NCBI GenBank assembly: GCA_032622095.1
Contig: CP136063.1
Location: forward strand, 72,641,980-72,705,979
Length of the DNA: 64,000 nt
Reading direction: 5' to 3'
DNA from: Siphonodentalium dalli
Lineage: Eukaryota; Mollusca; Scaphopoda; Gadilida; Siphonodentaliidae
The notes beneath the pieces were generated by a model, which saw only the letters and a program-made list of their open reading frames with translations, made no database searches and was not told where the DNA came from. Position 1 is the first letter of the stretch. The number at the start of each line of letters is the position of its first letter. A program made the translations under genes and the position numbers. Below, in pieces: positions 1 through 11,471 of the stretch.

Positions 1-1538
1 AGGTCCGACTGCTTATGATGATGACCATTATGATTATTCACCCTCTGTATAATGTTAAGTATTTGTAGTATGGTCATCTAACCCTGTGCAGCTCTCAGTG
101 ATCCTGCCGCCTCCGCGTCTGATAGGGTGGAGCCGCTATTGGTGTTGGCACTGGTGGAGATGGATGACACCGGTGGGGTGGTATTCCGATGTACTTGGTG
201 GTAAGGTGTTTTTTCTTACCAAAGACGGCGGCAGGGGTAGACGGAGTGACGTCAGTCTCCCCGATCCGCTGGCTGTGATGGGTGGCGCCACGATGGTGAT
301 CCTGCGTGGAGATCAAGTGGGAGGGTGCTCTGCGTATCTAAGCCCTCCCCTGTTTCCACTTGCCCCCTGACGGCATCCCTTTTCCTTCGAGAGGGCCTCT
401 TTTTGTCCACTTCCGCTGCTTATAGCCGGGGCCCCCATACCAGATGGTGGCTGGCCGATGGGATATAGCAACCGGGTTTAGGCCAACAAAGGATCCTGAT
501 ATATAAGAAACAGCTCATCGTGGTTGCCTGACCGGGGCATAAATCATTCATGTAAATATGTTCTGCTGTCATCTTGTAAACATTTTGTATCTTTAATTGA
601 TTGTATTGTGAGAGGGGTTTCACAAGTTAAAACAAACTTGTGTGTCCCGATCCCTTTTGTATATTATATACAAATAAAATACGTTTCATATATTTCCAAC
701 CACAATATGCCTGTTTTCCTAATTGTCTATTTTCTCTGTAGATAGTCCGAATTAGTCAAGTACGATTATTCAGCTCGACGATATAGAAACAAACCAGGGT
801 GTGACTGAACCAGGGTGTGACTGGACCAGGGTGTGACTGAACCAGGGTGTGACTGGACCGTGGTGTGACTGAACCAGGATGTGACTGGACTGTGGTGTGA
901 CTGAACCAGGGTGTGAGTGAACCATGGTGTGACTGAAACAGGGTGTGACTGAACCAGGGTGTGACTGAACCAGGGTGTGACTGAACCAGGGTGTTACTGG
1001 ACCAGGGTGTGACTGAACCAGGGTGTGACTGAACCAGGGTGTGACTGGACCGTTGTGTGACTGAACTAGGGTGTGACTGAACCAGGGTGTAACTGGACCA
1101 GGGTGTGACTGAACCAGAGTGTGACTGAATCAGGGTGTGACTGAACCAGGGTGTGAATGGGCCAGGGTGTGACTGGGTGTGACTGAACCAGTGTGTGACT
1201 GGACCAGGGTATTACCGAACCAGGGTGTGACTGAACAAGGGTGTGACTGAACCAGGGTGTGACTGAACCAGGGTGTCACTGAACCAGGGTGTCACTGAAC
1301 CAGGGTGTGACTGGACCGGGGTGTGACTGAACCAGGCGATTTAAACAAAGAGGCTTATGTAGACCATGTTAAACTGGAGATGATGACTCCGGCCCATTGG
1401 TCTACTGTGTGGCTTGTGTAAGACATGTAGATGTGTTTATGCATGCAAATATATGATAGGATATATAATTCGTAAAATGAGCTCCATGTAGTATTTGGGA
1501 CCTGTATACTCCATTGATTGTACCAATACATGTTTCAG
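1..1538 (+). other. Last intron of gene 1 (3' part)
   Basis: Non-coding DNA ending at the TTTCAG acceptor before 1539. From about 30 it matches the last intron of gene 2 from about 41650 with small differences, and it contains the 17-bp minisatellite at 803-1340. The open frames in 95-745 are not supported as genes because the corresponding frames in the 41.7-42.3 kb copy are interrupted or shifted. Confidence 0.7.
803..1340 (+). repeat. 17-bp minisatellite, about 31 units
   Basis: Tandem units of the form GTGTGACTGAACCAGGG, alternating with GACTGGACC variants, run through the last intron of gene 1. Units are mostly 17 bp with scattered substitutions and one truncated unit near 1165-1180. 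The paralogous site in gene 2 (about 43113-43162) has only about three units. Confidence 0.95.
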
Positions 1539-1875
1539 CATATTGTCTATGCAAGAGGCTGGCTTAATGCGGCATTGGGCGAAAAAGTGGATCCCTTCGA
1601 CAGAAACTTGTATCAGAGGAGAAACAACCAGTAGGGCTACAACCTTAGGGATGAACAACGTGGCGGGACCATTTATAATATTCGGTGGAACAGCCATTGT
1701 CGCAGCCGTGTGCTTGGTGCTTGAAATTGCTTTGAGACGAAACATCGGGACGATTTGCGCTACTCTTACAAGAAGACATGTGGATTATAATATACAAACC
1801 GAAACTGATATTAGAGCCAGTATAACAGACAGGGAATTACACTTGGTCGATTCTGACCAAACAACAAAGCTCTGA
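1539..1875 (+). CDS. Terminal exon of upstream ionotropic glutamate receptor gene (gene 1, partial)
   Basis: The 3' part of an iGluR, a ligand-gated cation channel of the plasma membrane. The exon starts after a TTTCAG acceptor and opens in phase 2 (first base C, completing an Asn codon if the upstream exon ends in AA, as in gene 2). It encodes the end of ligand-binding lobe S2 (ILSMQEAG helix, then KW and the conserved STETC cysteine), a linker, the M4 helix introduced by LGMNNVAGPF, and a tail of about 45 residues ending QTTKL at a TGA stop. The NVAG motif just before a hydrophobic helix is typical of iGluR M4. All other exons lie upstream of the window. The encoded 112 residues differ from the gene 2 terminal exon (43366-43702) at only five positions, so the two are recent tandem paralogues. 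Family assignment is firm; subfamily is not. Confidence 0.9.
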
Positions 1876-1904
1876 ATTTTCGGTCAATAACGTTGAGGAG
1901 AATC

Positions 1905-2290
1905 AAACTAACAAATGTGTATGGCAAGCGCTAAGTGCAAATTATTCTGGACTATACTGTATACAGAAACGACAAATACGGCCGATTCGTCATCTTCAGT
2001 TTAAACATTCGAATTTACACCGGGTTTAAACCTACCACAAAGGTCTAATTAAACCTGAATCTAAGCGGGAATGTGTGGTAATTCGATAATAGTCAGATGG
2101 AAGCTCTTACTCAAAATGAGTATCCAAGTAACAAATGTTTATGGCAAGCGCTAGGTGCAAATTATTCTGGACTATACTATATACAGAAACAACAAATTAA
2201 ACCTAAATCAAAGGTCTAATTAAACCCGAATCTAAGCGATGACTAGTTGATTGATAACTCTGGTCGGTCAGATGGAAGCTCGTACTCAAA
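1905..2290 (+). repeat. Tandem duplication in 3' flank of gene 1 (about 220-bp unit)
   Basis: A segment beginning near ACAAATGTGTATGGCAAGCG (about 1910) is repeated from about 2130, again with the GTATGGCAAGCG core and the TCTGGACTATACT motif. The second unit is internally shortened. The same tandem pair, with a longer second unit, follows gene 2 at about 43748-44190. The duplication therefore predates the gene duplication. Confidence 0.75.
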
Positions 2291-2825
2291 CTGAGCGCTT
2301 CTCGTTTGTAGAAGTTTTTATTAAAATATGCTCGATATCTTGGTTTAAACAATATTTACTCATACCCTCAATCAACATACATAATGATTTTATATACATG
2401 TAATGACTTGATTTGAGGATAGATAATATAAAACGGGTGATGAATACCACTTCACTATGAAATGCACTAACCCGAATCACCTGCGAACTAAATACATACC
2501 GAAACACTATTGGCACACACCTTCTAAGATTAAGTTCTATAAACTATTAACGAAATATTGTCAATTGGAACTGAGAAATTTTTGCTTGTACTTTCAAACT
2601 CAGAAATCAGTGTTATAAAAGCTAGTGCATGCTGTTGTTTTTATGATATACAGCTATGATGACGATGTTGTTATTGCTGATGTTGTTGTTATGATATATG
2701 ACAACATATATGAACAAAATGAATAATTGACTAAATAGTGTTTGAACGACTCACTCATATATGTAAACATTAACGCGGACGACGTGATAATGATAGATAT
2801 ACTGATGATTATGAGAATGATGGTG
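2291..2825. other. Intergenic 3' flank of gene 1
   Basis: AT-rich DNA matching 44235-44990 downstream of gene 2 (shared TTTTTATTAAAATATGCTCG and CACTTCACTATGAAATGCAC). ATTAAA motifs occur near 2330, but no polyadenylation site can be assigned. The copy after gene 2 carries a MITE (44482-44820) that is absent here. Confidence 0.6.
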
Positions 2826-3068
2826 TTGCATAGTCACTGGTCAGTGAGTGGCTTGAGTTTACGACCCGTATCAACATACTTTTTACACGATCGTGTGTGC
2901 CACGCGTTGCCCAATCCACTATCCGTGAATTATTTTGATTACGTCTTGTACACGGAAATTCGTAATTTAATTTATGGCTCCAGCCATAAATTAAATTTAT
3001 ATCAAATTATTAACTGTTCTATATATTATCTATTAGCTCGTTGTTATCATCGAGAATTTATTGAAAAT
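2826..3068 (+). repeat. Interspersed repeat R, copy 1
   Basis: It shares a core (GTCACTGGTCAGTGAGTGGC through ATTTATATCAAATTATTAAC) with 32153-32468 and, more shortly, 39917-40095. The core holds a small palindrome, AATTTAATTTATGGCTCCAG followed by its reverse complement. Copies 2 and 3 retain an internal stretch that is missing here. No coding capacity; class unknown. Confidence 0.8.
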
Positions 3069-3069
3069 G

Positions 3070-4445
3070 GCATTTATGTTTTGAAACTTCAAAATCTCAT
3101 CTACACATCTATCTGAGGTAATCTAAATATCTGACATATATTCGAAAAGCACATAAGCCGCTAACACCTGACCCGTCCGTGTTCCAGAAATGAAAAAGTT
3201 GAATGAAGTAGAATCCACAAATTTGTGATATTTTTGTGTTGTATATTTATTCCATGTCCCAGTACGGACATAAATTTCAAATTTCATTCATATCCATGGA
3301 GAAACAGATATAGGAGTGAAAATACGTATTGGTAATATATAAGTTTGTTGTCAAATAACTTTAGAGGTGCACATTTCATTAAAACAGATCCTTCTGAAGG
3401 AGTTATTGGTCACTGCAACGAAAGTCAAATCCCGAATGATTCACGTCTATAAAGTTTGGGTGTTCTACTTATCCAAAACATCCAACTGTCGGGCTAAAAA
3501 TTATAATTTCGGGCAGTCAACATACAGTACTGTTTCGCCACACAGAGCATAGTAGTTTCATTCGGCGCGATGATTAATTATTGAATGTAACGCAGAAACT
3601 GAAGTGCATACCCTCGCGTTATAAATACCAGTTACATTTTTGGAATGTACAATAATCTCTGTGATATTATAAATTTATTATACAATGTTGTGTACAGTAT
3701 CTGTTTTTCTTGTACGAGTCAAGGCTGTGGTGAAAAGTCATATTGGACGAGACACGCAGTGTCGAGTCCAATATGACTTTTCACCACAACTTGGACGAGT
3801 ACAAGAAAAACTCATACTGTACACAACATTGTATAATGACATTTTTATTATCCATCTGTAATAATGGAATACAATTTTAGTGGTTACTTTTGGTATTTGT
3901 CGGCACTTAATTCTCTATAAAAACCTGTATTTGATAATCAGAAAGCATGATTTGGAACAGTAAACGCGGAGATGAAGAAAAAAAAACTCAATGCGGAATT
4001 TCGCAGTAGTTAATTCGTGACGTCACACAGTCCCGAAAAAAAAAGTCATATTGCACACTTGGGAGTCCAATATGACATTCGGGAGTCCAATGTGACTTTT
4101 TCCCGGATTATCAAGTGCGGCTTTTGCCCAATCAGAAATATTGTTAGTTAAGGGATGGATAATAATAAATGATACACATATGCCGCAATGCTTATTATAC
4201 TATAAAGTAACACTCATATTTTCAATATATTAGCACCGCATCTCACCAGATCAAAGAGATGGTATATCGTACAGTTTATGTACCAAACAGGTTTCTTAGT
4301 AGACAATTTTGTTCAAATTACTTCAGTCACCACTCTACAACTGGAATATGCTACCACGCAATGCAAACTATTTGTTTTCAGTATCTTTTTGTTTGAAATA
4401 TCTTACCATTACCACCACGTACTCGTGCTAAATATCAAGTGCGGT
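3070..4445 (+). repeat. Intergenic segment duplicated at 49120-49990
   Basis: From the TTTTGAAACTTCAAAA motif to CTCGTGCTAAATATC this segment matches 49130-49985 with minor divergence. The exception is about 490 bp near 3665-4158 that is missing in the other copy. With the copied last exons, it marks the 3' side of the tandem duplication. Homology stops near 4443. Confidence 0.85.
3665..4158. mobile_element. Foldback insertion absent from the paralogous site
   Basis: It contains an inverted repeat at about 3682-3835: TACAATGTTGTGTACAGTAT at one end and ATACTGTACACAACATTGTA at the other, meeting near 3755. AGTCATATTG and TCCAATATGAC pieces recur at 4045-4100. The paralogous site at about 49717 reads GTGATAATAAATGATAC without the insert, which defines the insertion limits to within a few bases. 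No transposase frame; a non-autonomous palindromic element. Confidence 0.75.
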
Positions 4446-5250
4446 CGACGGGTGTTTATTTCGGAGTTTTTACGTACATTCATAGCGAATTCGGCAGCAT
4501 CGTATGGGTTAATTTATTCACTTCCGCTGCAGCTAGCGACTTGTCCGATCGCCCATGTATGCATATGGGTATTCACTGCATGATATAATGTCCATTCCCG
4601 TGGTCAGGCAGCCAGGGGAGGTGTGGTCGGTGCCTTTTTGGATTTTGCGTAGCTGGCGGAACCGGCCGCAAGTTAGGGGTTAACAGTGCCGTGTCAGCTC
4701 GAGCTATCGATTTGGGGATTGGAACTTTGGTATATTCAGGTCTATTCTGCACGATAGTGCAAACCCGATCACGCGCGGACCCCTGGGGCGGTGCGGTCGG
4801 CTTTTAGTAGGACCGTGCATTACCAGTACGCATTACCATTACCCCATCCCTGCCGGCACCCCTATGATGTCGAAACAATGAATGGAGTCGCCGGATATCA
4901 CTATATGTGAACATATGTAATCATCGAATAGTGATCTAGTCAATTCATTGTCGTGTGCCGACCAGCAATTCGCGACATTCTCTGTCAGACTTTTTGGTAG
5001 AAAAGGATTTCATTTACACACGCACAAGTCCACCACCTTGACTCAAGATCTCAATTTGCCCAAGGCCCAAGAGACTCCGAAGTACATTACGGTCATGGTC
5101 ATAATCGGTCAGGGTTCCAATACCAAAAATAAAGACGAGACCCCATACTTATTGGATGACCGTGGTCCTTGCGACGGTCGAAACCAGACATAATTGACGT
5201 GTTCGTCAGATTGGACTGTTATGTGTGTATTGATTAGTGACATTATGACA
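4446..5250 (+). other. Intergenic region upstream of gene 2
   Basis: Locally GC-richer DNA (4600-4870) with no duplicated counterpart downstream at 50 kb. No convincing coding frame. It presumably contains the promoter and any 5' untranslated exons of gene 2. Confidence 0.5.
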
Positions 5251-5253
5251 CAG

Positions 5254-5259
5254 TATAAA
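5254..5259 (+). promoter_or_regulatory. Possible TATA box of gene 2
   Basis: TATAAA within CACAGTATAAAGTC, 104 bases upstream of the proposed ATG at 5363. Distance and context are compatible with a core promoter, but AT-rich DNA produces such motifs by chance and a 5' untranslated exon could lie further upstream. Confidence 0.3.
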
Positions 5260-5362
5260 GTCTTGCCACGCGAGGATGGAACGAGATTGATTGTTGCTAT
5301 TAGCATCGCAAGCATATTGTAATTATCCATGCTGTCTAATGGTGGTTGACAACCGACAAGAG

Positions 5363-5444
5363 ATGTGGAAAAACTTACTTGTGGCCTCCGTAACCATTTT
5401 CTTTATTGGACATAACTTGAGATCGGTAGAATGCGGAAATATAG
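5363..5444 (+). CDS. iGluR gene 2 exon 1: signal peptide
   Basis: The ATG at 5363 opens MWKN followed by a hydrophobic run (LLVASVTIFFIG) and a polar stretch ending VEC, a normal secretory signal for the extracellular amino-terminal domain. The exon ends ATAG before GTGAGT (phase 1). Joined to exon 2 it reads through CGNIGILIERG, the first beta strand of the amino-terminal domain. An in-frame ATG at 5339 would add eight polar residues before the signal, so 5363 is preferred. Recognition rests on the hydrophobic signal, donor and phase fit rather than family identity. Confidence 0.7.
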
Positions 5445-5889
5445 GTGAGTGTCAAGGATGGGTCTCTGACTTTGCAAAGTAAAGAATTACTATTACTAAT
5501 ACTTGCCATTTTCTGCATAAAAATTTCCATTATCATTACTTTCAAAATGAGAAGGTAATGGATTACGATGCTCATTACTGTATGTACTATTGGCATTACT
5601 TTAAGATATTGACTCCGTTGTATCTCTCTAATCCTACAATAAAAAGCATTACAATCCCATTTTATCAAATACCATATCATTTTAGAAACGAAACTTTCAA
5701 CAAACAATTCAGCTTCCACGTGTACTACTCGAACCAGATAATGGTAGCAGAGATTTCCCTTGTCGCAAGAAATATGAAGTATATATACCCAATTCAAAAG
5801 ATATGGGGTCCGACTTATTTGGTTTATTACCGTTCCCAATCGTTTTCAGTTGCTTATGTTTAACTTCTTGAGTTATTGTCGTTGTTATG

Positions 5890-6440
5890 ATACAGTCGTC
5901 TTTTGACCGTAGAAAAAATATTATACAATGAAAACTACAGCGGACCGAGATACCTCACTTAAATTGTTTCGCATTGTGCACAATGATCCACTGTCAGTGG
6001 ACATTGCTGAAAATGCACCATATAGCGCGTCTCAAGATCTGAAACATCTCACTCTACTGCTCAACAGAACTACATTCTCTAACGATCGCACGTGTCGCGC
6101 TTGTGGTAACGGGATTCAGAATGACATATTACACGCCCTTCGTTATTGTACAGCAGACAATTCACTTGCGCTTCGGAACTCGTTCTGGGAACACATTCTG
6201 GATCAGGTTGGTCTCTCGACCTTTCTATACATGGATTCTAGAGATAATGAGCAGTGAAAGATCTTGTCAGTATGCTAGCCATATGGTATCCTCGCATACT
6301 CCCGGCTGTACCTCCCCCTGTCCCCGGGGAGCAGTAGATGGTTACTGAATGTTCAGGCTCATCAGGGTAATAATTGTAAAACTTTGAGCGCTTTGGGCCT
6401 CATGGGAAAGGCGCTTTACAAATGCTATACATTATTATTA
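5890..6440 (+). mobile_element. LINE 3'-end fragment (non-LTR retrotransposon)
   Basis: An open frame at 5928-6257 encodes a fragment with CRACGNGIQND, ILHAL and C spacing (Cys-x2-Cys ... His ... Cys) typical of the zinc-binding region near the C-terminus of LINE reverse transcriptases. It is followed by a 3' tail with TGTCCCCGGGGAGCAGTAG, GGCGCTTTACAAATGC and a terminal ATTATTATTATTT run. It is 5'-truncated and dead, in intron 1 in sense orientation. A second copy lies inverted and split at about 18283-19075. Confidence 0.75.
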
Positions 6441-6449
6441 TTTATTAGA

Positions 6450-8340
6450 GAATTGTCTATGTTAGCCCTGCTTTTGGTGGTGAGTAAATTAACTCACCTG
6501 TCGAACTTGACAACAATATAGAAACTATAATTCTCGACCTGGTTCACTTCATTTATGGGATTTTTCATCTGATGCAGTAATAATTACTTTGTGTAGTTAA
6601 ATATGTGTTTGCGCAAAAAAACAAACCGCATTCACATGGGTCGCTTGAAGACATAACGCATACGATCAGCCACGCAACGATTCTGTTCTCTTAATTTTCT
6701 CTATTTTGCTGTATAATATATATTTCCATGTATGTATATATTCGTCTCCTACAAAGAGGTTTACAATAAAATATGATATTATTCCCAACAGTAAGGACGG
6801 CTCATTCTCCTCGCCATCTATTTTCCGAACATATGAGAGGAACCGTGACACTCTAAGTCACTGGACCTGTATCGATTACATCTTTCTCATGCTGGACTGA
6901 TATAAGAAGTGTATAACTATCGCACATCAAGTGTCAAAACACGATTTGTAGACCACGTTGGATCATATATTGTGTTTATACCCAAGGCAGTAGAGATCCC
7001 GAGTTGGTATGTCCACCGAGCCTATCCCCAGCAGATAATGTGAAGGCCTGGACACATACTAACAAGATATTGATGAAAGTTATGTTCCAACATCGGCAAT
7101 GATGATGTAGATAGTCAGTGTAACAAAACTGAGATTAAACTGTTGTTTCGGGTTGCTAAAATTATCAATTCAGAATTTAGAGAAACACAGAGTCGCCCAA
7201 AAGATGAGAACGAAAAAACATGGACGTCACATACATGTATGAGCAAACCTTGCCGACAGTGCCAGTCATCCTATATAACTTTGTTTGCATTTCTGTTATG
7301 TTCTGACAAGCTTTGACAACGTTGGTTAAGATGGCAGAGCTAGTATAGCTGAAAGTACCTACCAACATGTCCGATCTCAACCTAGCATAGTCATCAATCT
7401 TGCCATTGATGTTCATTACCCTGCTATTGATACCCTACCACCACAACGTGTGGAACTTGCAGTTTACGTATACCGAAAAACTAGAGTAACATAGTCGGGT
7501 TATGCAATAGCAATGCTAATCTGCAACGACATTTTACACACAATATACTAGATGAACCAGCTGACTCAAATACACGGCTTCCCTCGATCAAATTGTAAAT
7601 TTACAAAGTTTGTCATCGACAATCTTGATTTCTCTGAGTGTACTTTTGGTGGTTGTAGCATGCACGCGATTACATGTTGTATGGTAAGGTGTTAGCCAGG
7701 TGCGCCAGGACAGTTACATGGCAGGCGTATGTGTACAGTGCTGTCAGCAATAACTAGGAAAACAAGTTTCGAAAGTCGAATAGACAACAACGCTGGTCAG
7801 TTGCAAACAAATTATACAGCTGAAAGGGTGCATGGGCGTTTTATACAGAAAGCTGGCGTCTCCAAAAAACAAGAACCAGTGTTATGCCTAACCTCAATTT
7901 GTGTTGCAGCATCGACGCCTTTGTCCAATCAAATGTCTTGAAGTTGAGCTAGATTTCCCAGGGTGGAAGGTGTTTAATGCAGCTATTTCCGATTTCAGAC
8001 GGCACACACCGTTGTCACGCAGGACGAAGCTGTAAGTGAAATCAGCTACACTGTACGCCGACAACAACCCCAAGAATTTAGCAAACTAATTCTTTGACTA
8101 TTTTGGTAATATTGCCTCATTAGTAGTTCCGGTCTGAATGATCTGTTTGTATCTGGGAAGCTTCTACCAGAAAGCAAAGCAAACCAAGTCATATCAGACA
8201 AAGGTTACTATAAGATATTAAACGCCAATATGACGGTATATGAAGCACTGATGAAACTGAGATGTAACGCTTTTGAGGAATGGTATACTTGTATCAATAA
8301 ATGGAGTTCGACAAATTGTCGCCGAGCTGATCAATGAACT
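6450..8340. other. Intron 1 sequence without recognised features
   Basis: Unique-looking AT-rich intron DNA. Short open frames here (for example 7729-7941) have no splice-phase fit with the receptor model and no recognisable family. Confidence 0.5.
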
Positions 8341-8344
8341 GGGT

Positions 8345-8525
8345 GGAAATTTATACAAACAAGAAAAAAAGAATACACCCATAGTAGCCGAGAATAACAA
8401 ATTTTCACCACGAGTGGTATTGTGGTTTTAACCACGAGCCTTTGGCGAGTGGTAAAACCACAATTCCACGAGTGGTGAATTTTTTTTATTTTCGGCTACT
8501 ATGGGTGTATTTTGTTTATACCATA
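8345..8525. mobile_element. Foldback MITE
   Basis: Near-perfect inverted repeat: AATACACCCATAGTAGCCGA at 8371 and TCGGCTACTATGGGTGTATT ending near 8511. The inner arms carry TCACCACGAGTGGT and ACCACGAG repeats around a short centre at about 8440-8450. The outer flanks are also weakly complementary. No coding capacity. Confidence 0.8.
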
Positions 8526-9229
8526 ATTATTTTTCTTTGGTCGATTCGTAAATGTATTGCTACTCTCTTGGTGGCTGTTAAAATGTATGCCCACCGAGAG
8601 ACCTAAATAGTGATGTCATGAATGTGGGTCACGCGTAGCAATATATACTTCTGGGCAATTCGGTGATCCGCCACTTTCTAGGGCATCAGTCAGCTGATAT
8701 GAATACACATTCAGATTTCCCTCATTGCGATAACATTAACAATCTACGTTGTTGTAAAAGTGTAAGCCGTCGTCCGCTTTAAACACGGAAGGCAGACGAA
8801 GGATAGGACGAACATGTGCGTCTGTTTTTGTTTACATTTTCAACAACTGTCGCCGACCTAGATAAAACGTGTACTTTGTCGGCGCAGATAGCCTAAAACA
8901 TCCTTAAACTAACTTTAATCTGTCATTTTTCGACAAGTAAACACAGTATATGGAATTGGATAGTATATATCTCTGTGTTTAGACCACTTATCGCATTTCA
9001 GAGTGTTTTGAGTCGGAAAAATTGTGTATTTACTTCGCGAAGCGGGCGTGACGAAAATTTGGCTAAATTTCGACAGCGAGGCCGCCAGAGGTCAACTGCC
9101 GCGTCGTTCTACTGTGGGTGTAAACGCTTAACCCATAAAGTGCCGTTGAAACATTTACACAACAGTAGAAATTTATACCAATAGTAGGAATCTTTATACT
9201 CACAGTACGGTGTAAAGATGAAATTTACA

Positions 9230-9745
9230 AAATAAGTGTTATACACACAATAGCATAGCCAATTGTGGTATAAACTGTTATATTTACATATTAAGTGTAA
9301 TTATCACTAAATCCAGCATTCCTATTGGTCGGCGCCCACGTGACTAGTTGCAATTATTTCTCGGTGAACGCGCAACAGGTCATAACTGTAGCCCCATAAT
9401 TACATCGGCGCGTCATCGGTTTCGGAAAGAAGAACGCGTAATGATTTGGGCGCATTTGGACTCGCGCAGGATTGACTTAATAAATCATCATGTTTCAATA
9501 TAAAGAGCCTCGTTGTTCCTGTTAACTTTGCCAAGGGCGCTATGGGATATTTTGGGCTGGTTTTGTCACGATACACTTTTCGATTTAAATACATTTACAA
9601 AAGTGGCTTTTTCGCTAAATGTATATAAATATAAGGATTAACTGTCATGTGGACTGTTTTTATGGAGATGTAACCGCGAGGTGAGTGGTCATAACTTGTA
9701 TGTAAAACCCTTCCACATGACAGTTAATCCTTATATATCCCATGC
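9230..9745 (+). repeat. Interspersed repeat S, copy 1 (with terminal inversion)
   Basis: It matches about 59530-60040: shared ATCACTAAATCCAGCAT, TTGGTCGGCGCCCACGTG and TATTTCTCGGTGAA. The stretch ATAAGGATTAACTGTCATGT near 9632 recurs inverted near 9715-9737 around CATAACTTGTATGTAAAACC. This looks like a transposon-derived unit with subterminal inverted repeats. Confidence 0.75.
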
Positions 9746-10370
9746 TACACCCTGTATTGTTCATGCATACAGTTTGGCGGAAACAAAAATGATGCGGTTT
9801 CTACATGCACTCAGTAACTGTGATATAACCAGTTTCTTCTTTGGTAAGGGAAACGGAGCTTTATCGAAGCCTCATGTGCAGCTGATGATCTGACAAGTGT
9901 GTGTATGTGTACACACCTGGAGAGATCTGACAATGTAACAGTTAAGTTGGTGAATAATATTGTTCACATATCAACATAACTGTTAACATCGTTGTACCAT
10001 ACAGGCAAATTCACTAACCTATGTGTGTTAAGGGGGCATATATGTGAAAGGAAATCTGATATCAATTCACTGCCCCCAACGGATGATGTTTTCGCCTGCA
10101 AGTACTGAGAACTATTCTCCAAACGTGCATTTGTGTCAAAGCTATGCAGCCCAAACATCGAATACCTGACCCGTTTGAATGGGCGTCACTTCCAAACGGC
10201 ACGGTGTAAGTCCAATGCTCATGTCAAGAAAAGAAACTACTGACAATGTTATGCGTACCATGTTCCAAGATTTGTTCATGCCATCGAAAAAGACTGCCTT
10301 GTGATATTGCATGTGCATGATAAGGGGAAGTTTCAATGCTCACTGACGTGGACATAAGGCAGCATGTGTA
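9746..10370. other. Intron 1 sequence, nothing recognised
   Basis: No coding, RNA or repeat signal could be supported between the S repeat and the foldback at about 10381. Confidence 0.4.
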
Positions 10371-10380
10371 TACATAAGAA

Positions 10381-10502
10381 ATGAACGGGGTTTCAATGTG
10401 GTAATGGGATTTTGACCGCGAGAAAAATTCGGCAAACTGCATGCGGAGTTTGCTGATTTTTTATCGCGGTCAAAACCCATGACCACGTTGAATCCACCGT
10501 TT
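10381..10502. repeat. Short foldback
   Basis: Imperfect arms: GGGTTTCAATGTGGTAATGG with TTTTGACCGCGA on the left, and TCGCGGTCAAAACCCATGAC with CACGTTGAATCC on the right. They are separated by about 45 bases containing GCAAACTGCATGCGGAGTTT. Confidence 0.7.
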
Positions 10503-10534
10503 ATTATTTATATTTATATACTTACGCTCTTTAA

Positions 10535-10735
10535 AACACTTCTCCAAATATGTCCGTTATTTCGTCAAAAACACTTTTTCAAATATCTCCGTTATTTCGT
10601 TTATAAAAATAATTTCCTATTTCTATATTCGCTCTATATTTCGCCCCATTTCGCTATTTCGCTGTATTTTCCTATTTCGATTATTCGTGCTATTTCGCTA
10701 TTTCGCTGTATTTTCATATTTCGCTTTCCGTCGAA
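10535..10735 (+). repeat. Degenerate short tandem repeats (TATTTCGCT type)
   Basis: Low-complexity stretch with repeated CAAATATNTCCGTTATTTCG and then many CTATTTCGCTGTATTTT units. The 126-residue frame crossing it is a by-product of the repeat. Confidence 0.7.
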
Positions 10736-10896
10736 CATCTCGTGCCACCCGTGCTCGCGATTAGATGCCACTAGCCATCCAATCGTAAACCTCGATTACA
10801 TATTGTTTGCTATCAAATCCTTGGCGTATTGGCTGACTAGATACTCAAGCAGTCCGTAATGTCCGACAATCCCCGGTGATTTCCGGGACCAATGTG

Positions 10897-10957
10897 TTCA
10901 TAAACCTATGAACGACATTGAAAGTGACGTCACGTTACGTTCATAGGTTTATGAACG
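10897..10957. repeat. Foldback with 20-base arms
   Basis: GTTCATAAACCTATGAACG, itself nearly palindromic, recurs as CGTTCATAGGTTTATGAACG after a spacer that contains TGACGTCACG. Confidence 0.75.
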
Positions 10958-11471
10958 CATTGAATAAGGGGCGTGTCTACCGTAACGCTATTGTGAAATC
11001 GGAAGAGATATCAGGTGTATGTAAATATACGATAATACCCTGATCTTGATAAATTAAGTGACCTGGATATAACATCATTTTTATTTATTTTTTATATGTC
11101 GTTTGAATCGCCATGGCAAATCGTACAGATTTATCGAAAATAGAAAAAAAAGACAGCCATAGGCATCATAATGGAGCTTTCCACAGAGGCCACACCCACA
11201 GCGGTAGTCCCGCCCACTGGTAAAATACTTTATCCACATAAATATTGTCTGTTACCCGAGATCGACTTCCGAAGTGAACAAATCAGCACTTGCCCTTATG
11301 TTAACTAGCTGAAACAGACTTATGTATATGATTCGTGCAAAATTGATCTTTTAACCAGTTTGATTTAAAAAAAATTATTTAAATTAAATTTTTTATTTTT
11401 TTGTTTAGATTGAACTTTGATCTGCTGTTGAAAAAAATAAATAAAAAATAATTTGTTTTTAAGTTTTTTAA

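Noticed and set aside
803-1340. Minisatellite considered as a CRISPR-like array
   Set aside because: Units are contiguous with no unique spacers, and the context is eukaryotic intron.
1437-1745. Minus-strand frame opposite the gene 1 terminal exon
   Set aside because: Antisense shadow of a conserved exon; the same shadow occurs at 43288-43581.
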